A stretch of 64,000 nucleotides of DNA from Pseudomonas fluorescens (GTDB lineage Bacteria; Pseudomonadota; Gammaproteobacteria; Pseudomonadales; Pseudomonadaceae), in the NCBI RefSeq assembly GCF_000968015.1, contig NZ_LACH01000014.1:109582-173581 (forward strand), read 5' to 3'. The notes below the pieces were generated by a model. That model saw only the letters and a list, made by a program, of their open reading frames with translations. It was not told where the DNA came from and did no database searches. A program made the position numbers and the translations under genes. Shown here one piece after another: positions 44,871-53,487 of the stretch (position 1 is the first letter of the stretch; each line of letters starts with the position of its first letter).

Positions 44871-45515
44871 TCAATTCGAAAGACGCGGCAGGATCAGATC
44901 CTTGAGATCGGTCAGCTTGCCATGAAAAAAGTGTCCGCATTCTGCCACTTTCAGCAGCTCATGGGGGAGTTCGAGCTTGTCGGACCATTCGTAAACGAGC
45001 TGCGGATCAATGACCTCGTCGGTTTCAGGCTGAATCAGGGTCAGCTCGCCGTGTTGCGGCAGTTGATCCTGATCGCCCAGGCGCATGACAGCGGGCGCGA
45101 CCATGAACAAATGTTTCAGCTGTTCACCCTTCGCTTCCAGGCGTCCGCCGAGACTGGCGGCAACAAAACCGCCGAAGGAGAAACCGAACAGGGTCAACGG
45201 CAAGTCTGGATGCTTGGCCCGCAGCCATTCGGCGACCGCTTGAGCATCGTCGACTTCTCCCGTGCCCATGTCGTGCGTGCCTTCACTGGCACCGACGCCG
45301 CGATAGTTGAAACGCAAAGTAATCAAACCGGCGTCGCGCGCGGTGCGCTGCAAGGTCGAGACTACTTTGTTGAGCATGGTGCCGCCCTGCACCGGGTTCG
45401 GATGGCAGATCAGCGCCAGGCCGCGGGGCTGCTCGCTATCAAGCCCTTTGTTTTCCAAATACAGGGCTTCCAGTTGGCCGACCGGGCCATCAATCACTAC
45501 AGGGGTTTCGCGCAT
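44871..45515 (-). CDS. Alpha/beta hydrolase (dienelactone-hydrolase-like)
   Basis: This 214-residue enzyme has nucleophile Ser in LFGFSFGGFVAA (GxSxG), the oxyanion region ALICHPNPVQGG, RFNYRGVGASEG, and likely acid Asp/Glu in LIQPETDEVI with catalytic His in CGHFFHG. The start is uncertain: ATG 45515 fits the domain, but a TTG two codons earlier lies closer to a GGAG site. It precedes trpS in P. aeruginosa too, and the substrate is unknown. Confidence 0.88.
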   Translation of the reverse strand: MRETPVVIDGPVGQLEALYLENKGLDSEQPRGLALICHPNPVQGGTMLNKVVSTLQRTARDAGLITLRFNYRGVGASEGTHDMGTGEVDDAQAVAEWLRAKHPDLPLTLFGFSFGGFVAASLGGRLEAKGEQLKHLFMVAPAVMRLGDQDQLPQHGELTLIQPETDEVIDPQLVYEWSDKLELPHELLKVAECGHFFHGKLTDLKDLILPRLSN

Positions 45516-45659
45516 AAGCAAGGAAGGAACTCCGTGACCTCGAATCGGGTCGACTCGTCTAGCAAATTGTCTGTGCCAATCTATTGCGAGTGAATCGCGG
45601 TATACAGCGCAGGTTCGAGCCGTTAACGTAAAGCAAAGCCGTTTATAGAGGAAGGACTC

Positions 45660-46094
45660 GTGGAACACTCGCTCTTAGTTTGGTTGTTACCGACTCTTGC
45701 CCTGGTTGTGGGTGTCGCCATTGGATTCCTGATCGCTCGCCTGGTGCCGAATGCCGCGCCTAGCAGCACTCAACGTCAGCTGGATGACATTCAGGAACGT
45801 TTCGACAGTTATCAGAACGAGGTGGTCACCCACTTCAACAGCACTGCAACGCTGGTCAAGAAACTGACTGCGAGCTATCAGGAAGTGCAGGATCATCTCG
45901 CCGAGGGTGCCAACCGTCTGGCCCTGGACGAGCAGACTCGTCAACGCTTGCTAGCCTCGCTGCACGCGGATGCGGCAGCTGCCCCACGTGAACGCCTGAC
46001 GCCACCGCGCAATCAGGAGCCGCCTCGCGACTACGCCCCCAAAGCCCCGAACGCGCCGGGCATGCTCGATGAGCATTACGGCCTGAAGAAGTAA
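45660..46094 (+). CDS. zapG: Z-ring-associated protein ZapG (YhcB, DUF1043)
   Basis: This 144-residue protein starts with GTG and has one N-terminal TM helix (LLVWLLPTLALVVGVAIGFLI). A cytoplasmic coiled coil (about 37-100) and a Pro-rich disordered tail ending MLDEHYGLKK follow. YhcB is linked to the elongation/division machinery in E. coli. It is divergent from the hydrolase gene. Confidence 0.92.
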   Translation: MEHSLLVWLLPTLALVVGVAIGFLIARLVPNAAPSSTQRQLDDIQERFDSYQNEVVTHFNSTATLVKKLTASYQEVQDHLAEGANRLALDEQTRQRLLASLHADAAAAPRERLTPPRNQEPPRDYAPKAPNAPGMLDEHYGLKK

Positions 46095-46111
46095 TCAGGT
46101 TTCGCGCGACA

Positions 46112-46152
46112 CAAAAAGCCTCCGGATGAGTGATTGTCCGGGGGCTTTTTTG
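46112..46152 (+). terminator. Terminator after zapG
   Basis: AAAAAGCC-T-CCGGA (46113-46126) pairs with TCCGG-G-GGCTTTTTT (46137-46151) with one internal mismatch, 18 bp after the stop. Confidence 0.88.
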
Positions 46153-46180
46153 TCGCTGATTGCTTAGTTGCCAGTTCTGG

Positions 46181-46280
46181 CCCCATCGCGAGCAAGCTCG
46201 CTCCCACAGTGTTTTGTGTCGATCACAAGAAAGTGGCAGCACACAAATCCCTGTGGGAGCGAGCTTGCTCGCGAAGGGGA
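46181..46280. repeat. Inverted REP pair, GTGGGAGCGAGC family
   Basis: CCCCATCGCGAGCAAGCTCGCTCCCACAG (46181-46209) and CTGTGGGAGCGAGCTTGCTCGCGAAGGGG (about 46250-46279) face each other across about 40 bases. Confidence 0.92.
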
Positions 46281-46294
46281 CCGAACTGGCGATA

Positions 46295-46340
46295 CAAAAA
46301 AGCCCGCCCGATCTGTTGAGGATCGGGCGGGCTTTTTTTT
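46295..46340. terminator. Bidirectional terminator before the OmpA-like gene
   Basis: The 14-bp stem AAGCCCGCCCGATC (46300-46313) / GATCGGGCGGGCTT (46321-46334) is flanked by A and T runs and lies about 40 bp from the stop of the minus-strand OmpA-like gene. Confidence 0.92.
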
Positions 46341-46378
46341 ACGCCTGGGGTTCAGTCAGGTGAGTAAAGGGAACACGC

Positions 46379-47080
46379 TTACTGCTGCGGATACTCCTGA
46401 CCCGGAATCGCCTTCAGGTTGACCTCGACCCGGCGGTTCTGCGCCCGGCCATTGGCATCACCGTTGCTGGCAATCGGGTTATCCGGCCCGGCACCGCGAG
46501 CCGACAGGTTGGCACCACTAACGCCCTGAGACGTCAGGTAAGTCGCCACGCTCTGGGCGCGACGCTGGGACAGGTCCATGTTGTGCTGGCGGCTGCCGGT
46601 GCTGTCGGTGTAGCCGACGATCTCGATCTGGTTCTGGTTGAACTCCTTGAGCGAGCCCGCCAGATTGTTCAGCGGTTGATAGAAGCCCGACGCGATGTTC
46701 GCCGAATCGGTGGCGAAGGTGATGTTACCCGGCATGATCAGTTTGATCTGGTCACCCTGGCGCTGCACTTCCACTCCGGTGTTGGCCATGCTGGCGCGCA
46801 GCTTTTTCTCTTGCTGGTCGGCGTAATAACCGTAACCGGCAGCGGAAGCACCCACCACCGCAGCGCCAATCAGCGCGCCCTTGCCACGGTTATCGTGACT
46901 GATGGCGGCACCGGCCAGAGCACCGGCCAGAGCGCCGAGGCCACCGTATTTAGCGGTTTTGCTCATGCCCGTGGAACCACCGTCGGCCTGGCCCTGGTTG
47001 TCGTAAGGGTTAGGCGAGGCGCAGCCAGACAGCAAGGCCACAGCCGTAGCGACAATAATCAAACGCTGCTTGGTGAACAT
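46379..47080 (-). CDS. OmpA-family lipoprotein (YiaD-like)
   Basis: This 233-residue protein has a lipobox LLSGC in its signal and a glycine-zipper region (GGLGALAGALAGAAI, GALIGAAVVGASAAGYGYY). From about residue 115 an OmpA C-terminal peptidoglycan-binding domain follows (ITFATDSANI, VGYTDSTGSRQHNMDLSQRR). It would link the outer membrane to peptidoglycan. Confidence 0.94.
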   Translation of the reverse strand: MFTKQRLIIVATAVALLSGCASPNPYDNQGQADGGSTGMSKTAKYGGLGALAGALAGAAISHDNRGKGALIGAAVVGASAAGYGYYADQQEKKLRASMANTGVEVQRQGDQIKLIMPGNITFATDSANIASGFYQPLNNLAGSLKEFNQNQIEIVGYTDSTGSRQHNMDLSQRRAQSVATYLTSQGVSGANLSARGAGPDNPIASNGDANGRAQNRRVEVNLKAIPGQEYPQQ

Positions 47081-47195
47081 GTAGAGCTCCTACTTTTTGC
47101 ATTCTGTGGTGCAACGGACAAGGCATTAAACCTTAGCGGGCGTTGGATCATTGCGGATAAAAATAATTCCGCCACGCCCCTCACAACGTTAGAAA

Positions 47196-47840
47196 TCACG
47201 CCCGCACAAAAGGGTTCTCGCGCATTTCATCGCCCAGACGTGTGTCCGGACCATGCCCGGTGACTACCGTCGCTTCTTCGTCGAGGGTGTACAGCCGCTG
47301 CTTGATCGACCGCACGATGGTCGCCTGATCGCCACCCCACAAATCCGTGCGCCCTACCCCGCGACGAAACAACGTGTCACCGGCAATCAGCAGCTTAGCC
47401 TCTGAAAACCAAAAGCTCATGGAACCCGGTGTATGACCCGGCGTGTGCAATGCCACGCCGCATCCGCAGGCCAGTTCTTCATCATCGGCCAACCAGCGAT
47501 CCGGCGGCGGCACCGGCGTGTAGGGCACACCGAACATCTGGCACTGCATCTCCAGGTTGTCCCACAGAAATTGATCTTCTTTGTGCAAATGCAGGGTTGC
47601 GCCGGTTTTCTCCTTCAACTGACCGGACGCCAGGAAGTGATCGAGGTGCGCATGGGTATGAATGATGCTGACCACCTTCAGGCCCAGTGCGTCGAGTCGC
47701 GCGAGAATCAGTTCGTGATTACCGCCCGGATCGACCACGATGGCTTTTTTGGTGATCGGATCGCCGATGATCGTGCAGTTGCACTGCAAGGGTCCGACGG
47801 GGAAGGTTTCGCGGATGAGGGCTGTATTCGGGGTTTGCAT
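47196..47840 (-). CDS. Metallo-beta-lactamase-fold hydrolase (glyoxalase II-like)
   Basis: This 214-residue protein starts at MQTPNTALIRETF. The HTHAHLDH motif near residue 60 binds the two metals, and LHTPGHTPGSM, IAGDTLFRRGVGRTDL and the C-terminal GHGPDT complete the site. It is similar to E. coli YcbL, a type II glyoxalase-like enzyme; the substrate is likely a thioester but is not certain. Confidence 0.92.
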   Translation of the reverse strand: MQTPNTALIRETFPVGPLQCNCTIIGDPITKKAIVVDPGGNHELILARLDALGLKVVSIIHTHAHLDHFLASGQLKEKTGATLHLHKEDQFLWDNLEMQCQMFGVPYTPVPPPDRWLADDEELACGCGVALHTPGHTPGSMSFWFSEAKLLIAGDTLFRRGVGRTDLWGGDQATIVRSIKQRLYTLDEEATVVTGHGPDTRLGDEMRENPFVRA

Positions 47841-48114
47841 GGGTTTAATCCTGGTGCCAAGGCTGGGTACTGCGGTTGTGATGCGCAAAATTGATAGGTT
47901 ATCCTCGCGCCGCGCCTATTTTGAACCAAGACGGAAGGAAGCCGACGCCCCCCTCGTCGATAAAAGCGTCCTTTTTCTGGACCGGGCATTATCAACCGCA
48001 TTCGCGGCAAGAATGGTCTGCTCTTTATCGCCCACACCGATCTTCGCGCTCAAGCAAACGACGGCACCACCGGGCTGCCAGGCAAACCACCCTATTCCCA
48101 ACAAGGATAATCCC

Positions 48115-48924
48115 ATGCCAGAAGACCTCAGCTGTAAAACGGCCTGCGCGTTTGTGGCAGGACGCTCGCACCTCAAGACTCAAACGCCTAGCCAGGACTA
48201 CGTCGCGGCCAGAGAGTCCAACGAAGTGACGTGCATTTCATTGGCCGACGGGGCTGACTCCAGAGCCAGATCCGACATCGGCGCCCAAGTAGCGGTCACG
48301 GCCACCCTGGCCTTTGTCTGCAAAAACTTTGAAAGCCTCTGGCAAAACATGGACAAACACAACGCGAAGGCAGCTCAGCGACTGGTTAATCGCTGCCTGG
48401 ACGCGTTCAGACGCAAATCTGCAAAGCTTGGCGGCGATATCAACGACCTGGCTTGTTCCTTGTCGTTCGTCGCTTACTCACGAGGCCGTTACCTGGCAGG
48501 CCAATTGGGCAATGGTGTCATCGCAAGCGTTGATGCGGACGGACAACTTCAGGCCCTTTCTTATCCAGAAAATGGCGAGCTCGCCAATACCCCCCTGTTT
48601 CTGACTGACCATAAAGCAGCGTCGCAGCTCAAGTTGTACCGTGGGCAAATCGAAGCCACGACTGGCTTCGCGATCATGAGCGACGGCACCGCAGAAAGCC
48701 TCTATGACAAATCCAGCGGCGTCCCCGCCCCGGCGATCCAAGAGCTGCTGGAGTGGAATGCAACGTTGCCCAGAAAAAAAATGAGGGACGTGTTGGGTGA
48801 CAACTTGCAACAGTCCATTGCCAGTAAAACCGAAGATGACTGCTCCATCGGCTTACTGTCGATCCTGAAGCACTCCATCGACGTGGGGCAGACCTCCGGA
48901 GTGACTGTCTCAGAGGAAAAATGA
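48115..48924 (+). CDS. Orphan PP2C-like serine/threonine phosphatase
   Basis: This protein has 269 residues. It has the PP2C_2-type pattern: GRSHLKTQTPSQDYVAA (Gln27-Asp28), SLADGADSRARSDIGAQ (Asp45), IMSDGTAE (Asp190) and an end motif EDDCSIGLL (Asp241-242). The metal-binding aspartates thus appear retained, but the DGxG box reads DGAD. ATG 48115 follows AAGGAT by eight bases; an upstream open extension is antisense to the neighbouring gene and is rejected. Relatives in other genomes usually sit beside a von Willebrand domain protein and a kinase; neither is here. Confidence 0.75.
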   Translation: MPEDLSCKTACAFVAGRSHLKTQTPSQDYVAARESNEVTCISLADGADSRARSDIGAQVAVTATLAFVCKNFESLWQNMDKHNAKAAQRLVNRCLDAFRRKSAKLGGDINDLACSLSFVAYSRGRYLAGQLGNGVIASVDADGQLQALSYPENGELANTPLFLTDHKAASQLKLYRGQIEATTGFAIMSDGTAESLYDKSSGVPAPAIQELLEWNATLPRKKMRDVLGDNLQQSIASKTEDDCSIGLLSILKHSIDVGQTSGVTVSEEK

Positions 48925-48978
48925 CCGAAAACCTCTGATCGCAAGGCCCAACTTGTTTCGGAGGTCTTCAAACGGCGA

Positions 48979-51717
48979 TTACTGCAATACACCCAACTCT
49001 TTCGCCCTGGCGACCGCCTGCGTGCGCCGTTCAACCCCAAGCTTGCTGTTGATATGGCTGGCATGGGTTTTCACCGTGTGCAGCGAAATAAACAACTGAT
49101 CGCTGATCTCCTGATTCGAACAGCCTTGGGCGATCAATCGCAGGACAGCCATTTCCCGCGTACTGAGTTGCTCCGCCGCGGTGGATGACTCCACTGCGAG
49201 ACGTGCTGTCACTGTCGGAAGTTGTTCTGAAAGGCTCTGTGAAACGGGCGTCGGCGCACCGAGTTGAAGTTGTCCGCGCAGCCAGTCCGAATGCTCAGCC
49301 AACAACCTGTCAAACGGTTGCAGCACTCCACCCGCCGCCGCGTCCAGTGCCTGACTCAGGGCCTTTCGGGCTTCGGGTTCGCGTCCGCCCCCCAGCAATA
49401 ACGTCACTTTCTGAGTCAGTGCCATCACGCTGAGCAACTGCCTGCCGGTTTGCTGCCCATGCTCCAGCAATGCATTCAATCGCCCTTCGGCCAGCATCGG
49501 CTGCCCCTGAATGACCTCCAGCAAGGCTTGCTGCAACTCGATATGCAGCGGCAGTTGCGGATGGAACTCCGGAGGGGCTGCGGCGTGTTCGCCGTTGTAG
49601 GTCTGGCCCAAGCGAGCGAGCCAGGCTTCGGCCAGATCGGTACGCCCCTGAGCCAGCCAAAGTTCGCATTTGACCAGGGTGATCATCGCCAGGTAGTAGA
49701 TCGGTGGCACGTCCCAGATGTGCATCAGGCGCTCAGCTTCGGCAAGTTCAGCGAAGGCTTTAGCGAATTCGCCGCTGTTGCCCTCAAGCCTGGCGATCAC
49801 GCAATGACCGATCAATACGCTGATATCGCGACAGGCGCGCGCTTCATTCAAACCGGCTTGCAAGCGTGCCCGCGCGGCTTGGGGCTGCAAGCGCAGGGCT
49901 AACAAAAAGCCTTCGTACAAAGTCAGACGGGCGCGTACGGCATACAGCCGTTGCGAGGATAACCGTTGCAGGCGTTGCAACCCCTGACGCACTTCATCCA
50001 GCGCACGAAGGATTTCCCCTCGAGCTTGCAGCACACGAGCGCGGTCGTAATGGGCCAGCGCTTCGAACAGCGGGTTGCCGACCCGTTGCGCCAACTCCAG
50101 AGACTCACGGTTCAACCCGCGCGCACGCCACAAATCGCCGTCGGCAATGGCCAGGTTGGACAGGGTCGAGAGGCACATCAGGCGTTGCCCGTAGCGTTTG
50201 GCGGGCAAGCTCTCCTGCGCTTCGGTGCAGTAGAGCAGCGTCAGCTCACGATTGCCGCGCCCGCGGGCGATGATCCCGCTCAGGGCCAGCCATTGCGCCA
50301 GCATGGATTTCTGCGCAGTGGCCGATGGGGCCGGCAGGAAGCGGCTCAAATGACTGGCCAGCTCCTCGGCGGCGTCCAGCTGACACGCCAGCCCCAACGC
50401 CCAGCTGTACAGCACGATCAGCCGTGGCGTGCTGATCAGCAGGCTGTCGGGCAAATCCATTTTCCAGCGCAGCAACATGCCGACATTCTGTTCGGCCAGC
50501 AGTTGTTCTTCGGAGAGGTTCTGCACCAGGTTCGCCGCGACGTCCAGGTGCCCGGCGCGCAACGCCTGCTCAACCGCTTCATCGAGCAGCCCCTGGGCAT
50601 TGAACCAGCGACAGGCGCGCAAGTGCAGGCTGGCCGCCGGCACCATCGCTTGCGCGGTAGGCCGGGTGCGCAACAGATCGGAAAACAAATGGTGGTAGCG
50701 ATACCAGTGACCGTTCTCATCCAGTGGCACCAGGAACACCTGGTGGGCCAACAGAAAACGCAGGATCTCGGCACTGTCATGGGCTTCGCGAACGGCGTCG
50801 CACAGTTCGCTGCAAAAGCGTTCCTGAGGTGCTGTGTCGTAAAGGAATGACTGCACCTCGGCGGGCAGACAATCGATAACTTCTTCGAGCAGATAATCGC
50901 GGATCAGCCCTTCCCCGCCATGCAAGGCCTGCGGCAAAGCACCCTGGGAGCCCGCTTCAGACGCCGCCAGCAGCCAGAAACGCAGCCCGGCGACCCAACC
51001 TTCGCTGCGCTGGATCAGGTTCTCCAGCGCTTCGCCGCGCAAGGAGCTGCTGTGCCGATCAAGCAGGGTCAGGGCTTCATCGTGAGTCAGGCGCAAGTCC
51101 TGCTCATTCAACTCGAGCAGTTGCCGCGACAGCCGCAGGCGCGCCAGATGCCAGTCCGGCCGCTGCCGACTGGTGACCATGACCAGCAAGCCGTCAGGCA
51201 GGTGATTGAGGAAAAATTGCAGGCAGCGATCGAGTACCGGGCCCTGCGCCAGATGGTAGTCATCCAGCACCAACAGCAGCGGCGTACTCGCAGACAGGTG
51301 CACGGCCAACTCATCGAGCAAACCGTCCAGCCATTCTTCAAAGGCAAACGGCTGGTGCCGCTGGCGCATTTTCAGCAGGCCCAGGGACTGGCTGCCCAGT
51401 TGCGGAAAAAAGTCCTGGAGGCCTTCGAGCAATCGCTCAAGAAAACGTCCGGGATCGCTGTCTCGCGGACTCAACCCCAGCCACAGACTTTGCCAGTGAG
51501 CCGGCAAGCCCTGACAGAACTCTACCGCCAACGAACTCTTGCCAAACCCCGCCGGTGCGCTGACCAGCAACAATCTGCCACCGAGGCCCGCACTCAGGCG
51601 CTCGCACAGACGAGGCCGCAGCACATGGCCGTCGGGCAACGGAGGCCGAAAAAAACGCCCGTCCAGTGCCGCGACGGCGATGTTTGCAGGGCCCGGATGT
51701 GGGGACAGATCAGTCAT
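48979..51717 (-). CDS. MalT-like LuxR-family transcriptional regulator
   Basis: This 912-residue LAL-type (STAND ATPase) activator has Walker A APAGFGKSS near 54-62, Walker B LLLVLDDYHLA near 153 and a winged region with HYRYHHLFSDLLRT-like sequence. A TPR-like helical domain of about 450 residues follows. The C-terminal LuxR helix-turn-helix occupies about 848-905 (LSTREMAVLRLIAQGCSNQE). It lies downstream of, and in the same direction as, the DUF1329/DUF1302/ligase genes and probably activates them (inference). The inducer is unknown. Confidence 0.92.
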   Translation of the reverse strand: MTDLSPHPGPANIAVAALDGRFFRPPLPDGHVLRPRLCERLSAGLGGRLLLVSAPAGFGKSSLAVEFCQGLPAHWQSLWLGLSPRDSDPGRFLERLLEGLQDFFPQLGSQSLGLLKMRQRHQPFAFEEWLDGLLDELAVHLSASTPLLLVLDDYHLAQGPVLDRCLQFFLNHLPDGLLVMVTSRQRPDWHLARLRLSRQLLELNEQDLRLTHDEALTLLDRHSSSLRGEALENLIQRSEGWVAGLRFWLLAASEAGSQGALPQALHGGEGLIRDYLLEEVIDCLPAEVQSFLYDTAPQERFCSELCDAVREAHDSAEILRFLLAHQVFLVPLDENGHWYRYHHLFSDLLRTRPTAQAMVPAASLHLRACRWFNAQGLLDEAVEQALRAGHLDVAANLVQNLSEEQLLAEQNVGMLLRWKMDLPDSLLISTPRLIVLYSWALGLACQLDAAEELASHLSRFLPAPSATAQKSMLAQWLALSGIIARGRGNRELTLLYCTEAQESLPAKRYGQRLMCLSTLSNLAIADGDLWRARGLNRESLELAQRVGNPLFEALAHYDRARVLQARGEILRALDEVRQGLQRLQRLSSQRLYAVRARLTLYEGFLLALRLQPQAARARLQAGLNEARACRDISVLIGHCVIARLEGNSGEFAKAFAELAEAERLMHIWDVPPIYYLAMITLVKCELWLAQGRTDLAEAWLARLGQTYNGEHAAAPPEFHPQLPLHIELQQALLEVIQGQPMLAEGRLNALLEHGQQTGRQLLSVMALTQKVTLLLGGGREPEARKALSQALDAAAGGVLQPFDRLLAEHSDWLRGQLQLGAPTPVSQSLSEQLPTVTARLAVESSTAAEQLSTREMAVLRLIAQGCSNQEISDQLFISLHTVKTHASHINSKLGVERRTQAVARAKELGVLQ

Positions 51718-51867
51718 GGCCGGCTCTTGTTTGAATGGCGGTTGGCGGCGTTGCAGATGTCCGCAGCCTAGCGGTAAACGAAGAGGGAATGAAGGTTATT
51801 GCTACAAATGGCTACAAAAAGAATACAAGCAGAAGTGTCGAGCAAACCCGACAGTCACACCGCCCTC

Positions 51868-52012
51868 GTAGCAGCTGTCGAGCCTGCGAGGCTGCGTTCG
51901 AGGACGAAGTCCTCGCAAATTCGGTGCACGCGGTTTGTCTGACAGACCGCGTTGCATGGTTTTATGACTGCTGCGCAGCCGAACGCAGCCTCGCAAGCTC
52001 GACAGCTGCTAC
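51868..52012. repeat. Long inverted repeat, GTAGCAGCTGTCGAGC family
   Basis: The arms at 51868-51900 and 51980-52012 (starting GTAGCAGCTGTCGAGC) are near-perfect reverse complements of 33 bp. Inside are two further hairpins: CGAGGAC-GAA-GTCCTCG (51899-51915) and GCGGTTTGTC-TGACAGACCGC near 51930-51950. The spacer 51718-52094 contains no gene otherwise. Confidence 0.85.
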
Positions 52013-52030
52013 AGCGATCGTTATGAAATT

Positions 52031-52066
52031 CAAAAAAAAACGCCCCGAACCAGTCGGGGCGTTTTT
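52031..52066. terminator. Terminator after the DUF1329 gene
   Basis: CGCCCCGA (52041-52048) and TCGGGGCG (52054-52061) enclose a five-base loop. On the minus strand the stem is followed by nine Ts, about 28 bp after the DUF1329 stop, which separates that gene from the regulator gene. Confidence 0.9.
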
Positions 52067-52094
52067 CGAGGATGCGGCCTCTGTTCAGGGCAGC

Positions 52095-53459
52095 TTAGCG
52101 AACACCATCCTGGCGCAGAGCCGCCGGAGTGAAGTCGCTGGTGGTGGCGGTGAAGCCGAAGTCATACGCCGATTTCTCTTCGTTCTTCATGCCCAGCGCC
52201 AGGTAGCGGCCCGATTGCAGGTCGTACAAGGTTTCCAGGGTGTACCACGGCACTTGAACGTTGTAGTAGTTCTGGGAGTGAGCTTCCGCCACACGCCACA
52301 GTTGATTACGACCGTCGTAGTGGTCGATCACGGCCGCTTGCCAGGTGTCTTCGTCGATGTAGAAGTCACGCTTGGCGTAGATGTGACGCTGACCTTCCTT
52401 CAAGGTAGCCACCACATGCCAGACCCGGCGCAGCTCGTAACGAGCCAGGTCCTGGTTGATGTGACCGGCCTTGATGATGTCGTCGTACTTGAGTTGCGGC
52501 GAGTCGAGCTTGTAGCTGTCGGAGGCGATGTACATCTCTTTCTTGCCTTCGAGCTTCCAGTCGTAACGATCCGGTGCACCGTTGTACATGTCCAGGTTGT
52601 CGGAGGTACGCAGGCCATCGGCTGCGGTACCCGGCCCGTCATAGGACACTTGTGGTGCGCGACGCACACGACGCTGACCGGCGTTGTAGACCCACGCCGA
52701 ACGTGGCTCTTTCACCTGGTCGAGGGTTTCGTGCACCAGCAGCACACCACCGGCCAGACGTGCCGGCGCGGTCACTTTCTGCTTGAAGTAGAACAGGATG
52801 TTGCCCGGGTTCGCCGGATCGTAATCCTTCATTTTGTCGCGGAACACGAACTGGTCCTGGAAGTACACCAGGCTGTACGAGCCGTTCGGCTGCGGCGTGG
52901 CCTGGGTCACCAGACGGGTCACGCTGCCACCGCGATAGCGGGTGATGTGGTTCCAGATGACTTCGACGCCGGTCTTCGGAATCGGGAATGGCACTGCGGT
53001 TTCGAAGTTCTCCAGACCGTTGCCGCCGGACACCAGGTTAGTGGCGGTGGCGTTTTTCTTGATCGAGGCAAACACGGCATCCGGCACGGTCGCGCCGCGA
53101 TGGGACGGGTAGACCGGCATCTTGAAGGTTTCCGGGTAGCGCTTGAACATCGCGTACTGGCCGGGAGCGAGTTTGTCCTTGTACTGGTCGACGTTCTGCG
53201 CGGTGATGGTGAACAGTGGTTTTTCACCGGCGAACGGGTCGGACAGGAAACCTTTGCTGTCGGCGGTGCCGGCGTTTTTCGCCATCGGCTTCCAGGCCGG
53301 GATCGAACCGTCAGCGTTGCCCGCCATCTCGGCGCCCATCGGGGTCAGGCTCTTGCCCAGTTTGTCCGCTTCGGCCGCAGGGACCGCCGCCATGACGCCG
53401 GTCGCCAGCAGCGAAAGCCCCAGAACACCGACGTGGAACAGACTCTTTGTTATTTTCAT
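52095..53459 (-). CDS. DUF1329 family, LolB-like envelope protein
   Basis: This 454-residue protein has a signal peptide ending GVMAAVPAAEA. The mature protein shows DUF1329 features: LTPMGAEMAGNADGSIPAW, WNHITRYRGGS, SAWVYNAGQRRVRRAP, RYDWKLEGKKEMYI and AVIDHYDGRNQLWR. Family members have a LolB-like fold and almost always accompany DUF1302 genes. It lies 28 bp downstream of the DUF1302 gene. The molecular role is not established; it may help shuttle a lipid substrate. Confidence 0.9.
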   Translation of the reverse strand: MKITKSLFHVGVLGLSLLATGVMAAVPAAEADKLGKSLTPMGAEMAGNADGSIPAWKPMAKNAGTADSKGFLSDPFAGEKPLFTITAQNVDQYKDKLAPGQYAMFKRYPETFKMPVYPSHRGATVPDAVFASIKKNATATNLVSGGNGLENFETAVPFPIPKTGVEVIWNHITRYRGGSVTRLVTQATPQPNGSYSLVYFQDQFVFRDKMKDYDPANPGNILFYFKQKVTAPARLAGGVLLVHETLDQVKEPRSAWVYNAGQRRVRRAPQVSYDGPGTAADGLRTSDNLDMYNGAPDRYDWKLEGKKEMYIASDSYKLDSPQLKYDDIIKAGHINQDLARYELRRVWHVVATLKEGQRHIYAKRDFYIDEDTWQAAVIDHYDGRNQLWRVAEAHSQNYYNVQVPWYTLETLYDLQSGRYLALGMKNEEKSAYDFGFTATTSDFTPAALRQDGVR

Positions 53460-53487
53460 AGGTGTGTTCGTCCTGATAATGCAGTGC

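Noticed and set aside
39754-46280. Palindromic units considered as a CRISPR array
   Set aside because: They occur as isolated inverted pairs in different spacers, not as regular direct repeats with unique spacers, and no cas gene is present.
47740-48114. Upstream extension of the PP2C frame by 125 codons
   Set aside because: It runs antisense to the metallo-beta-lactamase gene, and a good ribosome binding site precedes ATG 48115.
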